Below, piece by piece: positions 7,939-16,266 of a DNA stretch of 64,000 nucleotides. The position numbers and the translations under genes are program-made. Under the pieces are notes generated by a model, which made no database searches, was not told the DNA's origin, and saw nothing but the letters and a program-made list of their open reading frames with translations. The stretch's first letter is position 1; each line of letters opens with the position of its first letter. The DNA comes from Bacteroidales bacterium (GTDB lineage Bacteria > Bacteroidota > Bacteroidia > Bacteroidales > UBA3824): positions 1 to 64,000 of the forward strand of contig JAFPYR010000096.1 of the NCBI GenBank assembly GCA_017412115.1, in the 5' to 3' direction.

Positions 7939-9561
7939 TTATAACTCCACAACATTATCACAATGACTGCAAACCGCTTTACGGTGCGTTATAAAAATCA
8001 TCGTTCTCTCGGGATATTCTTTAAAAAGCCTTTCAAACAGCACTTCTTCCGTTTCTGAATCAAGCGACGAACTTATCTCGTCAAGCAAAAGAATACGCCC
8101 CGGACGCAACAAACCGCGAGCTATTGCAATTCTTTGCGCTTGTCCCTCGCTCAAACCACCGCCTTTTTCCGTTAATTCGGTGTCAAGAGAATCCTTAAAA
8201 TCAAAAACAAAATCAGCACAAGCCGAATGTAAAACCTTTTTCATTTCCTCATCGGAAGCCTCAGGGTCTGCTAACTGCAAATTATAACGTATACTGCCCG
8301 AAACCAACGTGTTACCTTGCGGAACAAATACAAAATTTGCCATTAAATTTTCACTGACACACTCCTTAAACCCATCGCCGTAAAACAAAATTTCACCGTC
8401 ATTAGGTTTTATCAGCGATAATATTAAACGAAAAATTGTCGTTTTACCAATTCCCGTATGACCCATTAACGCCGTTTTGGAATTAGGAGGAAAATCACAC
8501 GTAAAATTTTTTAAGACCAAATCCTCACTATCAGGATACGAAAAACTAACATTTTGAAACCTCAGACCGACCGATTCATTTTTAACTGCTGACAAAACTT
8601 TTTCTCTGCCGTTAAGATTTTCGGTAATTTCTAAAATTCTGTCAATGCTTGCCGTAGACTGAATAACTTGAGGAAACATATTCAAAAGCGAAAAAACAGG
8701 ACTCTGAATCATGCCCACAAGTTGAAGAAAAGATGTCATAACCCCGAAAGATATTTCACCCGTTCTTAATTTCAGACCGCCGTAAACAAAAGCCGCTAAA
8801 TATCCAAGACCAAAACACAAACCTAAAATCACTCTAACGACAACCGTAAATTTTGCACGTTTGAAAACATTGTGTTTCAAAATGTTCTGATTCTCGTCAA
8901 GACCTTTTAAAAGCCAAACTTCAGAACAAAGAGTTCTAAAAACAGCATTCTGCTCCGCCGTTTCTTGAACTTTCATTTGAATATGGCTTTCACTGCTGCG
9001 GATTTCATGCGTTAATGACTTTAAACGGTATGAAATAAATTTCCCCGCACCAACAGCAAGCGGTGTTAATAAGATTAACAACCAAGCCAATCTCGAATCA
9101 AAATGCCGCAACAAAAAAAACGAGCCGAGCAACTGAAAACTGACAACCAATATTTGAGGTATAGTATCCGTAGCAACTTTTCCTGTCAAATCAATATCGG
9201 TCATCATTCTCGAAGTGGCATCGCCTGAATGAATTTTGTCCTTTGAATATAGTTTCAACGAGAACAAACCTTCAAACATTTTCAGCCTCAACGAATTACA
9301 AAAATGAGTATTAGCTTTTACCGACATGAAAAAATAAATCTGTCTTAACAATATACCCGTTACAACAAGTCCCGCCAACAAAATCACCATAAATAAAATA
9401 TCATCGTTGCTGCCGCTAATTATTGTTACGTCAATAAATTCCTTGCTAAGCCAAACCGTCAAAAGCCCTAATCCAACCTGACAAAGTCCGATAAAAACTC
9501 TTATCAGCGTATTAAAACGGACTCCGAATGTATAATTCCAAAGCCATTTTAAATATTTCAT
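7939..9561 (-). CDS. ABC transporter, fused permease and ATPase (peptide/bacteriocin-export type)
   Basis: About 540 residues. The N-terminal half has about five to six membrane helices in the exporter (ABC_membrane) arrangement; the C-terminal half is a complete ATPase with Walker A GHTGIGKTT (about 367-375), signature LSEGQ (about 470-474), Walker B ILLLDE (about 490-495) and the H-loop THRKA. The start was placed at 9561, not the upstream ATG at 9588, because ATG at 9561 overlaps the stop of the PqqD-like gene in an ATGA arrangement. It has no N-terminal C39 protease domain, unlike many peptide exporters; the S26-type protease two genes upstream might do that job (inference). Last gene of the five-gene operon. 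Confidence 0.88.
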   Translation of the reverse strand: MKYLKWLWNYTFGVRFNTLIRVFIGLCQVGLGLLTVWLSKEFIDVTIISGSNDDILFMVILLAGLVVTGILLRQIYFFMSVKANTHFCNSLRLKMFEGLFSLKLYSKDKIHSGDATSRMMTDIDLTGKVATDTIPQILVVSFQLLGSFFLLRHFDSRLAWLLILLTPLAVGAGKFISYRLKSLTHEIRSSESHIQMKVQETAEQNAVFRTLCSEVWLLKGLDENQNILKHNVFKRAKFTVVVRVILGLCFGLGYLAAFVYGGLKLRTGEISFGVMTSFLQLVGMIQSPVFSLLNMFPQVIQSTASIDRILEITENLNGREKVLSAVKNESVGLRFQNVSFSYPDSEDLVLKNFTCDFPPNSKTALMGHTGIGKTTIFRLILSLIKPNDGEILFYGDGFKECVSENLMANFVFVPQGNTLVSGSIRYNLQLADPEASDEEMKKVLHSACADFVFDFKDSLDTELTEKGGGLSEGQAQRIAIARGLLRPGRILLLDEISSSLDSETEEVLFERLFKEYPERTMIFITHRKAVCSHCDNVVEL

Positions 9562-9830
9562 TTCTCTACAATTCCGTATTTTATCCAAGAGGAAAGTATC
9601 TCCTGAGTATCGTTTAATGCAGTCTGAATGTCAATATCATACTCTAAGCATAGAGCCTGAGCAAGACTTTGAGCAGAAAACTCTCCCTGACGTTCCGCCT
9701 CTGAAAAAAGAAACGATGCAGTATCGTTAAGGGTCATCAAATTGCCAAAATCCACGGCATCAAGTCCCTCGCCCAAAATAACGTTTTGCCCGCAAATCTC
9801 TCGCAAAACAAATCCTTTTTTTCTTCTCAT
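9558..9830 (-). CDS. PqqD-like / RiPP recognition element protein
   Basis: 90 residues with the PqqD-family pattern: FVLREICGQNVILGEG (beta-strands), then LMTLNDTASFLF and a winged-helix C-terminal part ending IKYGIVEK. PqqD-like domains bind leader peptides and present them to modifying enzymes. The gene overlaps its neighbours on both sides by four bases (ATGA), which implies translational coupling with the S26-type protease and the ABC transporter. No radical-SAM or lasso-cyclase partner is present in the operon, so what it recognises is open. Confidence 0.82.
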   Translation of the reverse strand: MRRKKGFVLREICGQNVILGEGLDAVDFGNLMTLNDTASFLFSEAERQGEFSAQSLAQALCLEYDIDIQTALNDTQEILSSWIKYGIVEK

Positions 9831-10267
9831 ATTTTTTTAATTTTTCTATAAATTTTAATCAAATATTTTCTTTCCGGCAACAAAAAATTCCAAAGTCTCA
9901 AGGCAAACCTACGCCAAAGATTATACTGATAACGTTTTTTACCGTTTTGACCGACAACGTAATCTACTTGTGCCTTAACGTTTTGCACCGTACAATATTC
10001 TTTTCCGCCGAGATTTCCGTCGCCGGATAGAGTAATTTTATCACCGTTAATATCAACAATTCGGTGCACCACATAACGGTTGTCGTCAGTAAAAGCCATT
10101 ACGATAAGACCTCTGCGCAAATTTCCCGGCCTTGTTAAAACAACTTTTTCTCTTCCGCCTATAATAAAAGGAAGCATACTGAAACCGTTTACGGCAAAAA
10201 TTACATCTCTACCTTCGTTTACAAGCCTTAAAGCCTCGTCTATAACATTAACACCGCTGATTTTCAT
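9827..10267 (-). CDS. S24/S26-type signal-peptidase-like serine protease
   Basis: 146 residues. The nucleophile motif is NGFSMLPF (Ser30). His68 in YVVHRIV and the SGDGN motif (81-85) follow the pattern of SipW/eukaryote-type S26B peptidases, which use a Ser-His pair; I see no bacterial-type catalytic Lys in the expected segment. There is no obvious N-terminal membrane anchor, but the basic, aromatic tail (residues 108-146) could bind the membrane. It overlaps the HPr-kinase-like gene and the PqqD-like gene by four bases each. A role in leader-peptide removal is an inference from context. Confidence 0.75.
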   Translation of the reverse strand: MKISGVNVIDEALRLVNEGRDVIFAVNGFSMLPFIIGGREKVVLTRPGNLRRGLIVMAFTDDNRYVVHRIVDINGDKITLSGDGNLGGKEYCTVQNVKAQVDYVVGQNGKKRYQYNLWRRFALRLWNFLLPERKYLIKIYRKIKKI

Positions 10268-11121
10268 TTTATCGTATTATAACACAAAACGGAAGCCTCA
10301 TCATCGGGTAAACACTCCAACTGAAAAACTTTAACAAATTGAATTAAAGCATTTTCAGTGTTATGAAGAGAATCAGCAATAGTTTTAACCCAACGTTTTC
10401 CCGAAACGCTCGGCACCACAGCAGCGTAAGCAAAAATTCCCGAAAGCGGAGTAATCTTATTATAAGGTGCTTGTTTTAAAACAACGATTGACCTTAATTC
10501 GCATGATTTGTTTTTGTAACAAGGAGTTTTTCCGCTCCAAGGCGTACCGAAAACTTTTACGGTATTACCGTTAAAAATCCTAACAGCAGGATTATCATCG
10601 TTCAAAAGCTCGGCTTGAGGAATATTTCTTAGCCAAAGTCTTGAATGTGTACTTTTGCCCGTGCCTGATTTTCCCAAAAACATATAACCTTTACCGTCTT
10701 TTTCTATCGTTGAAGAATGAAACAAAAGTGTTGATTTCAAAGCACTTGCAAGAGCAAAAACTATCATTAAAGCATTATCCAAAGAAAATCTCTCGTATCC
10801 TTTGTTAAAATACAGAACATTTTCAACGAAATTTTCACCGCAAACCAAAACTCCGGTTTTAATCCCGCCTAAAATAAATTCATAAACGGATTTACCGTCG
10901 TTTGTATGCCCGCAAATTATTTTTTGAGACTCCTCTTCCTGCGACAATTCTTCTTGATAACACTGAAGAAATTTTTCGCTTTTAATTTCTAATTTAAAAA
11001 GCGGTGAGGATTTTTCCTCAATCAAAAACGAAGAATAATTGTCAGCATATTCAAAAATATAATCTTCGGCCTCAACGCTGAAAACGTGCTCTGCCACTTC
11101 ATAAAAATTAGTTCGCCTCAT
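10264..11121 (-). CDS. HPr-kinase-like P-loop protein
   Basis: 285 residues. The C-terminal two-thirds has the HprK/PEP-carboxykinase fold signature: His135 in FHSSTIE, Walker A GKSGTGKST (150-158) and the acidic NDDNPAV motif (174-180). The N-terminal part (1-115) is a beta-rich domain without a recognised name. HprK-like kinases of this kind occur in lasso-peptide and related RiPP clusters. It is unlikely to be true HPr kinase because Bacteroidota sugar uptake does not generally rely on HPr. It overlaps the upstream gene by 14 bases and the next by four. Confidence 0.8.
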   Translation of the reverse strand: MRRTNFYEVAEHVFSVEAEDYIFEYADNYSSFLIEEKSSPLFKLEIKSEKFLQCYQEELSQEEESQKIICGHTNDGKSVYEFILGGIKTGVLVCGENFVENVLYFNKGYERFSLDNALMIVFALASALKSTLLFHSSTIEKDGKGYMFLGKSGTGKSTHSRLWLRNIPQAELLNDDNPAVRIFNGNTVKVFGTPWSGKTPCYKNKSCELRSIVVLKQAPYNKITPLSGIFAYAAVVPSVSGKRWVKTIADSLHNTENALIQFVKVFQLECLPDDEASVLCYNTIK

Positions 11122-12229
11122 CTTTTTTTAATTTTTCTAAGCTTAAGGTTCTGTAACGGATTCTTTTAGGCATATTTTTTAAGAAAGCTTTCCAATACTT
11201 TACTTCGTTAGGCAAAACTTCCCAAGGATTAATGCCCAACAATTTGAAATTCCGTTTTCTATTATAAAAAAACTTGCCCCATGGATCGTCTTTTTTTCTG
11301 TTATACCAGCCGAAATTTCCACCTCGGATAATATCATTCATAACTTTTTTGCCCAAATTTTCATCAGAAGGACAAATCATAAACTCTTCGTCCAAAGAAA
11401 AAATCTGTTTTAAAATCCACATCAAAGCTTCAGCAAAACGGTGCATATTAAGTTTTTTGAGCAAACCTTTAACATATTCCCTATCCTCTTTCGTTGAGTT
11501 TTTCAAAAGGAAATAATAATCGGTAATTTGTCTTAATCCTACACCTTCCATAAGGAAATGCCGTTGAAGATGAGCTAATTGCATCAAAAAAGCAAATCTC
11601 ATCGAAGGAGAATAAAAACCGTCAGAGGTTAATTCCAAATCTTTTAAATTTTCCTCAAGCACCTCCTGCAACCTATCATTATAAAAATGATTAAAAAACC
11701 CTGAAGATGGTCTGAAATGAACTTCAATGCTTATACCTTTTTCGTTTTCGGGAAGATGAACGTGATGATAGGCATTTAATGCGCCCTCAGGTAAATCTTT
11801 AGGCAACATTCCGAGTTTTTCGATTAATTTTATTACGGATTCTTTTCCGCCTTCAATAAAAATATCAATATCGCCCGGCTGACGTGAAAATTTATCGTGA
11901 TAAAATCTTGCATTAGCCTGCCCCTTGAGGATAACATTTTTTCGGTTTTCCTTAGAGAAAATTTCGGTCAAACGCTTAGCTTCAGAATTGAAAATAATAT
12001 TCATTCCTCGGATTTTTTCAGCCTGAGCCGCCCACTGCAAAGCAAGCGCAAAAGGCGGAGCAAATTCTTTTGAAAGTTTTTTAACACCGCCGTAAACAAC
12101 ACCGACAAGTGCCTGACGATAAGACATTTGATAAATATCTTTCCACTCGGTTTCAGAAAATTTCTTATTCCATGTATTTTCGTTATCAAGAGAAAACCTA
12201 AGAAACTCAAAAAAATTATTGATGTCCAT
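11108..12229 (-). CDS. Nucleotidyltransferase-family protein (NTP_transf_5 type)
   Basis: 373 residues. The core carries the polymerase-beta-type signature: KGQANARFY (102-110) followed by GDIDIFI (119-125) with Asp120 and Asp122 as likely metal ligands, then a third strand GISIEVHF. The remainder is helical. Proteins of this family are found next to PqqD-like and HPr-kinase-like genes in lasso and other RiPP clusters but have no settled function. First gene of the operon; possible promoter at 12249-12280. Confidence 0.75.
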   Translation of the reverse strand: MDINNFFEFLRFSLDNENTWNKKFSETEWKDIYQMSYRQALVGVVYGGVKKLSKEFAPPFALALQWAAQAEKIRGMNIIFNSEAKRLTEIFSKENRKNVILKGQANARFYHDKFSRQPGDIDIFIEGGKESVIKLIEKLGMLPKDLPEGALNAYHHVHLPENEKGISIEVHFRPSSGFFNHFYNDRLQEVLEENLKDLELTSDGFYSPSMRFAFLMQLAHLQRHFLMEGVGLRQITDYYFLLKNSTKEDREYVKGLLKKLNMHRFAEALMWILKQIFSLDEEFMICPSDENLGKKVMNDIIRGGNFGWYNRKKDDPWGKFFYNRKRNFKLLGINPWEVLPNEVKYWKAFLKNMPKRIRYRTLSLEKLKKDEAN

Positions 12230-12248
12230 AACCTTGTTTTTTACGGTG

Positions 12249-12280
12249 TAAAAATAATAATTATATTGTTTTGCCGCAAA
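12249..12280 (-). promoter_or_regulatory. Possible promoter of the five-gene PqqD/ABC operon
   Basis: Minus strand TTTG (12277-12280), 20 bases, TATTTTTA (12249-12256), 20 bases before the start codon. One mismatch to TAnnTTTG. Divergent from the symporter promoter only a few bases away. Confidence 0.45.
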
Positions 12281-12285
12281 TTAAT

Positions 12286-12316
12286 TTTGCAATAAAAACG
12301 AAAGTATTTATATTTG
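12286..12316 (+). promoter_or_regulatory. Promoter of the GPH symporter gene
   Basis: TTTG (12286-12289), 19 bases, TATATTTG (12309-12316): a full match to the Bacteroidota consensus, 55 bases before the start codon. Confidence 0.75.
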
Positions 12317-12371
12317 GAAAATTTTTTATTAACAAAAATCCAAATACACTAAAAAAAATTTATAAAAAAAA

Positions 12372-13715
12372 ATGGCTTCATTAAAAGAAAAAATCGGTTA
12401 TGCGCTCGGCGACGCAGCCTCGGGCGGTATAACATGGAAAATCATGTCGATTGCATTTCCCTTTTACTTTACCAACGTTTTCGGTTTGTCGCTTGCCGAT
12501 GCTGCGGTTTTGATGCTCGTAGCAAGAATGTTTGACGTTGTAACCGATCCATTGATGGGTTCGCTTGCCGACAGGACACAATCCCGTTGGGGCACCTACC
12601 GTCCTTGGCTCATTATCGGAGCAATACCTTTCGGATTGATTTTCGCGCTTTTGCTTTACACTCCGGATTTCGGTGATACAGGAAAACGTATTTATGCATA
12701 CGCATTGTATTTGTTGATGATGGCAATGTATACTGCCGTAAACGTGCCTTACGGTTCGCTTTTAGGCGTTATGACAAGTGACGATAACGAGAAAAATCAA
12801 TTTTCATCGTTCCGTATGGTCGGTGCATACGCAATGGGATTTATAACGCTTTTGTCGTTCCCGTACATTCAAAAATTTATCGGCGGAACGGATCAACATC
12901 AATACGCCGTAATCGGTGTTGTATTCGGAGTAATAGCCGCTACGATGACTTTAGCCTGCGGTCTTATGACAAAAGAACGTCTCAAACCTATCAGAGCTGA
13001 AAAATTCTCGTTTAAACAATTTGCCGATCTTTTCAAAAACAAACCGTGGATTTATTTGACTTCAATTGGTCTTTGTACCAACTTTTTCAACGGTTTCCGT
13101 TATGCGGTAGCCAGTTATATGTTTACCTATTGTCTTAACGGCGATGTAACTTTAGGCTCGTTTATCGTTAATTACACCGTGTTTATGGCATTCGGAGAGG
13201 TTGTCTGCATGATTTTCGGCGGTGTATCGCCAGCTTTCACTAAAAAAATCGGTTCTAAACGTATGGCGTTTACTTATTCGTCAATAATATGTTTGATTTG
13301 TTCGATACTATTTTTCTTTATTCCCATGGAAAAAGAATATATGTGGCTTATGATAGCTATCGTAATTCTCACTTCAATCGGTGTCGGACTTTATTCTCCG
13401 CTGCTTTGGTCAATGTATGCTGACGTTGCCGATTATGCAACAGAGACTTACGGAACATCATCAACGGGTTTAATTTTCTCCTCTGGAACAATGGCACAAA
13501 AACTCGGCGGTGCAGTTTCAGGTTCGTTGATTGCGGCTCTGTTAGGTCTTGCCGGTGCAACAATGATTACCGACGAAATGGGCAACAGTAGCATCGACCC
13601 GAACTCCGTTACTGACAGCGTTAAAACAATGATTTGGAGTCTTTTCTCACTTTTCCCTGCTGTTATCGCTGCAATTATGGGATTTTTAGCTTACAAATTC
13701 CCCTTGAAAAAATAA
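12372..13715 (+). CDS. GPH-family (glycoside-pentoside-hexuronide) cation symporter
   Basis: 447 residues with about twelve membrane helices. The family motif region is clear: LGDAASGGITWKI near the N-terminus and FDVVTDPLMGSLADRTQSRWG (about 55-75), the conserved D-P-x-x-G-x-x-x-D-x-T block of GPH carriers. These inner-membrane proteins import oligosaccharides or hexuronides with Na+ or H+. With GH67, CE6, GH35 and GH2 genes around, a xylan- or hemicellulose-derived oligosaccharide is plausible (inference). Own promoter at 12286-12316 and bidirectional terminator at 13728-13787, so it forms a single-gene unit. Confidence 0.9.
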   Translation: MASLKEKIGYALGDAASGGITWKIMSIAFPFYFTNVFGLSLADAAVLMLVARMFDVVTDPLMGSLADRTQSRWGTYRPWLIIGAIPFGLIFALLLYTPDFGDTGKRIYAYALYLLMMAMYTAVNVPYGSLLGVMTSDDNEKNQFSSFRMVGAYAMGFITLLSFPYIQKFIGGTDQHQYAVIGVVFGVIAATMTLACGLMTKERLKPIRAEKFSFKQFADLFKNKPWIYLTSIGLCTNFFNGFRYAVASYMFTYCLNGDVTLGSFIVNYTVFMAFGEVVCMIFGGVSPAFTKKIGSKRMAFTYSSIICLICSILFFFIPMEKEYMWLMIAIVILTSIGVGLYSPLLWSMYADVADYATETYGTSSTGLIFSSGTMAQKLGGAVSGSLIAALLGLAGATMITDEMGNSSIDPNSVTDSVKTMIWSLFSLFPAVIAAIMGFLAYKFPLKK

Positions 13716-13727
13716 TTTTCATAACAT

Positions 13728-13787
13728 AAAACGACAAAAAAAACGGGATTGTTTTTTTCTTACAATCCCGTTTTTTTTGTCGTTTTT
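13728..13787. terminator. Bidirectional terminator
   Basis: Long interrupted stem: aaaacgac then aaacgggattg pairs with caatcccgttt then gtcgtttt, flanked by A and T runs. Serves the symporter (+) and the lipoprotein operon (-). Confidence 0.85.
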
Positions 13788-13795
13788 TATTTAAA

Positions 13796-14884
13796 CTATT
13801 GCTGTTCAAAATTACTCGTAAAATACCAATACCATTCGTCATATTCATCACTAAGACCTGTCAGCCAAGCCGTCAAAGGTGAAATCTGAACTTCGCTAAG
13901 CTTTGAATTAGCACCTCGTCCCATAATCTCGTTAGGATAATACTGATTGGCAAATTGTTCTGCTTCTTGGCTTACACCCGATTGTGCATCACCATACATA
14001 TCCCAGGCGCCGAATGTATGTAAGATTTCATGCGCAATAACGTTAGCAGACAAAGCATTACGCGGGTCACTATCATAAGCCTTAAAAATTGAAACTCCCT
14101 CCAAAAACTGAGTTTCATAATATCCGACATGACCTCTTGAAAATACATTGGCATACGACCTGCCGTTATGATTCAAAAGCACTAAACACAAAACGTTATC
14201 AAAACCGCTTCCCATTTTCTTTAATTGATTATAGCATTGCTCCACACCTGTATAACCGATTACTTGTAATGCTTCTAAAACTAAATCAGGATGTTTTGCA
14301 TAATCTTCATAAGAATGCGGAATACTTTTCATTACAACTCCCTGACCGTCTCCATGAAAAGATCCTAATTCAAAGGACACCGTTTTACCATAACGCTTTG
14401 CAACACTCTTCAGCCATTCTAACGCTAACTCTATTTCATACTGAATCCTCCCCATTTCTTGTTGATTCCACAGCGTACCTTGTTCGGTAAGCCATAACTC
14501 AAGAACGTAAGTTTTGCCTTGAAGTTTTTTCGCACTTCCGATATTCCACGTATTATCATATCCGTTACCGACATATTGCTCAAGCAAATCATAAATCTCC
14601 TGATCCGACTCATTTTCAATAGGTTGCTCAAACAAATCTGAATTAGAATCAATTTTACTGCAAGCATTACTATACGAATCGTCTTCATCATCTTCCCAAT
14701 CATCGTCATTATCAGCACTTTCTTCAGAATCATCGTCATCAGCATCCTTAGAAGTATTTGTCCCTGACTTTGAAACGGATGATTTTCCTGCATTATTTGC
14801 CTCTTGACTCGGACTGCCGCCACAAGATACTAACAAACAAGAAGTTATAAATGCTATTATAACCGCTAAACTTATTTTTTTCAT
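13796..14884 (-). CDS. Metzincin-like zinc metallopeptidase lipoprotein
   Basis: 362 residues. Lipoprotein signal with LVSC (Cys21), then a linker strongly enriched in Asp and Glu (about 47-70). The catalytic part has HEILHTFGAWD at 285-295, i.e. the metzincin signature HExxHxxGxxD, and NEIMGRG (318-324), which fits the Met-turn. Predicted to be an outer-membrane-anchored or periplasmic protease; family not recognised beyond the metzincin clan. It lies four bases after the beta-helix lipoprotein gene, so the two are one operon. Confidence 0.8.
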   Translation of the reverse strand: MKKISLAVIIAFITSCLLVSCGGSPSQEANNAGKSSVSKSGTNTSKDADDDDSEESADNDDDWEDDEDDSYSNACSKIDSNSDLFEQPIENESDQEIYDLLEQYVGNGYDNTWNIGSAKKLQGKTYVLELWLTEQGTLWNQQEMGRIQYEIELALEWLKSVAKRYGKTVSFELGSFHGDGQGVVMKSIPHSYEDYAKHPDLVLEALQVIGYTGVEQCYNQLKKMGSGFDNVLCLVLLNHNGRSYANVFSRGHVGYYETQFLEGVSIFKAYDSDPRNALSANVIAHEILHTFGAWDMYGDAQSGVSQEAEQFANQYYPNEIMGRGANSKLSEVQISPLTAWLTGLSDEYDEWYWYFTSNFEQQ

Positions 14885-14888
14885 ACTT

Positions 14889-16160
14889 TTATTTTAATAC
14901 ATCTTCCAATTTATCACCTGCTTTTTCAACCTCTGAAGTATTAACAAGGAATTTTACATTTTTAGGAGAATTATCAACCGTGATATTTTCCAATTTTAAT
15001 TTCTTGATATTTTCGTCACTGTCAAAAATTACACCCATCGGAGAATCAGTTTTGCTTATCGAAACATTTTTTAAAGTTCCGACACATTCGTTGCCGACAA
15101 AAAGTGCTGCACTCGCACCTTCATCTTTGCCGCCGTTTATGATATTTACATTTTCGAGAATACAATCTTTATCACTGAAATTCAAGTCGATACCGTCCCA
15201 ATATCCGGCTTTGTCTTCCGCACCGTCAAAAACAATCGGTTCTTCGGCTGTACCTTTTAATTTAATAACTGCATCTCTGCCTAATCCGACTTTTACATTA
15301 CGGTTGAGCACGATTTTAACACCGGGATCAAATGTAACTGTTACACGATTGTAAACATCAAGTCCGTCGTTGAAGAAATACGGAACAGCAGCTTTGTGAA
15401 CAGTAAAATTAGAATTATCGTCTGACATATATTTGTCAGCACAATAAATCAACTGCTTACCGTTGTTTTCAAAAACATTGCCTGAGCCTAAGTTTTTGAG
15501 TTCTCTGTTGTGATAAAATGTCAACGGATATTCTTTACAATTCTTAATCGTGTTGTTTTCAAAAGCGGCAAGATTAGCTTCCTGACCGATGGAAATACCG
15601 TTTTGAGTTGCACCGTCGAATGTACAGTTTTTAACAGAGGCTTTGCCGACAATATCCAAAAGCCAAACATTAGAACCGCCGTTTTTTAATTCCACGTATT
15701 CCAAAATATTGTCGGCACGGTTTGAACGAATTGCAACGCCGTCCCACGATCCGATATTCTGATTATTAGCAGGTCCGGTTAAAACAATAGGCTTATCTTT
15801 AGTACCCTGCATTTTGAAACCGGCATTTTCGCCAACGTCAATTCCGCCGTCCGTGCCTGAGAACATTATCGTAACACCCGGCTCTACGGTTACAAGAGAA
15901 TTACCTTCGAGATAAATTTTACCTTCCACGATGTAATCAACGGGCAAACCAAGGTCTTTCCACGTAACATTTTGGTTGATTGAACCGCTGAGGGTAATTT
16001 GACCGTCGGCGGTTTTAATAACATTATCGCCGTTTGAATTTTCTTGCGCATCTTGATTGGTCTGAGGTGTCTGCGCATTTTGATTAGAATTGCCTCCGCA
16101 TGAGGTCAATAAACTGCCCGCAGCAATTGCGGAGAGCAAAATGTAGTTAAATCTTTTCAT
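14889..16160 (-). CDS. Lipoprotein with right-handed parallel beta-helix
   Basis: 423 residues. Lipoprotein signal ending LTSC (Cys21). After a Gln/Asn-rich linker, two copies of a similar block start at about 60 and 250 (pattern VTxDPGVxI/VTVEPGVTIMF, then KGTxxxPIVxxG, then W-D-G-I/V), each followed by short repeats of xxxIxNxxxxG type expected for a pectate-lyase-like parallel beta-helix. No catalytic residues recognised; a carbohydrate- or surface-binding role is likely. Upstream partner of the metzincin-like lipoprotein. Confidence 0.75.
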   Translation of the reverse strand: MKRFNYILLSAIAAGSLLTSCGGNSNQNAQTPQTNQDAQENSNGDNVIKTADGQITLSGSINQNVTWKDLGLPVDYIVEGKIYLEGNSLVTVEPGVTIMFSGTDGGIDVGENAGFKMQGTKDKPIVLTGPANNQNIGSWDGVAIRSNRADNILEYVELKNGGSNVWLLDIVGKASVKNCTFDGATQNGISIGQEANLAAFENNTIKNCKEYPLTFYHNRELKNLGSGNVFENNGKQLIYCADKYMSDDNSNFTVHKAAVPYFFNDGLDVYNRVTVTFDPGVKIVLNRNVKVGLGRDAVIKLKGTAEEPIVFDGAEDKAGYWDGIDLNFSDKDCILENVNIINGGKDEGASAALFVGNECVGTLKNVSISKTDSPMGVIFDSDENIKKLKLENITVDNSPKNVKFLVNTSEVEKAGDKLEDVLK

Positions 16161-16266
16161 ATTAATAGTCCGTTTTTTAAAAAAATTTGTACGGACAAAT
16201 ATAGATTTTTATTTTCAATATAAAAACTTTTTCATAAAAAAATACAAAATAAACCTTTGAAAATGA

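Noticed and set aside
10264..11121. Annotation as true HPr kinase or PEP carboxykinase
   Set aside because: Only the P-loop/His/Asp core is shared; the context is a PqqD/ABC cassette, and the N-terminal domain differs.
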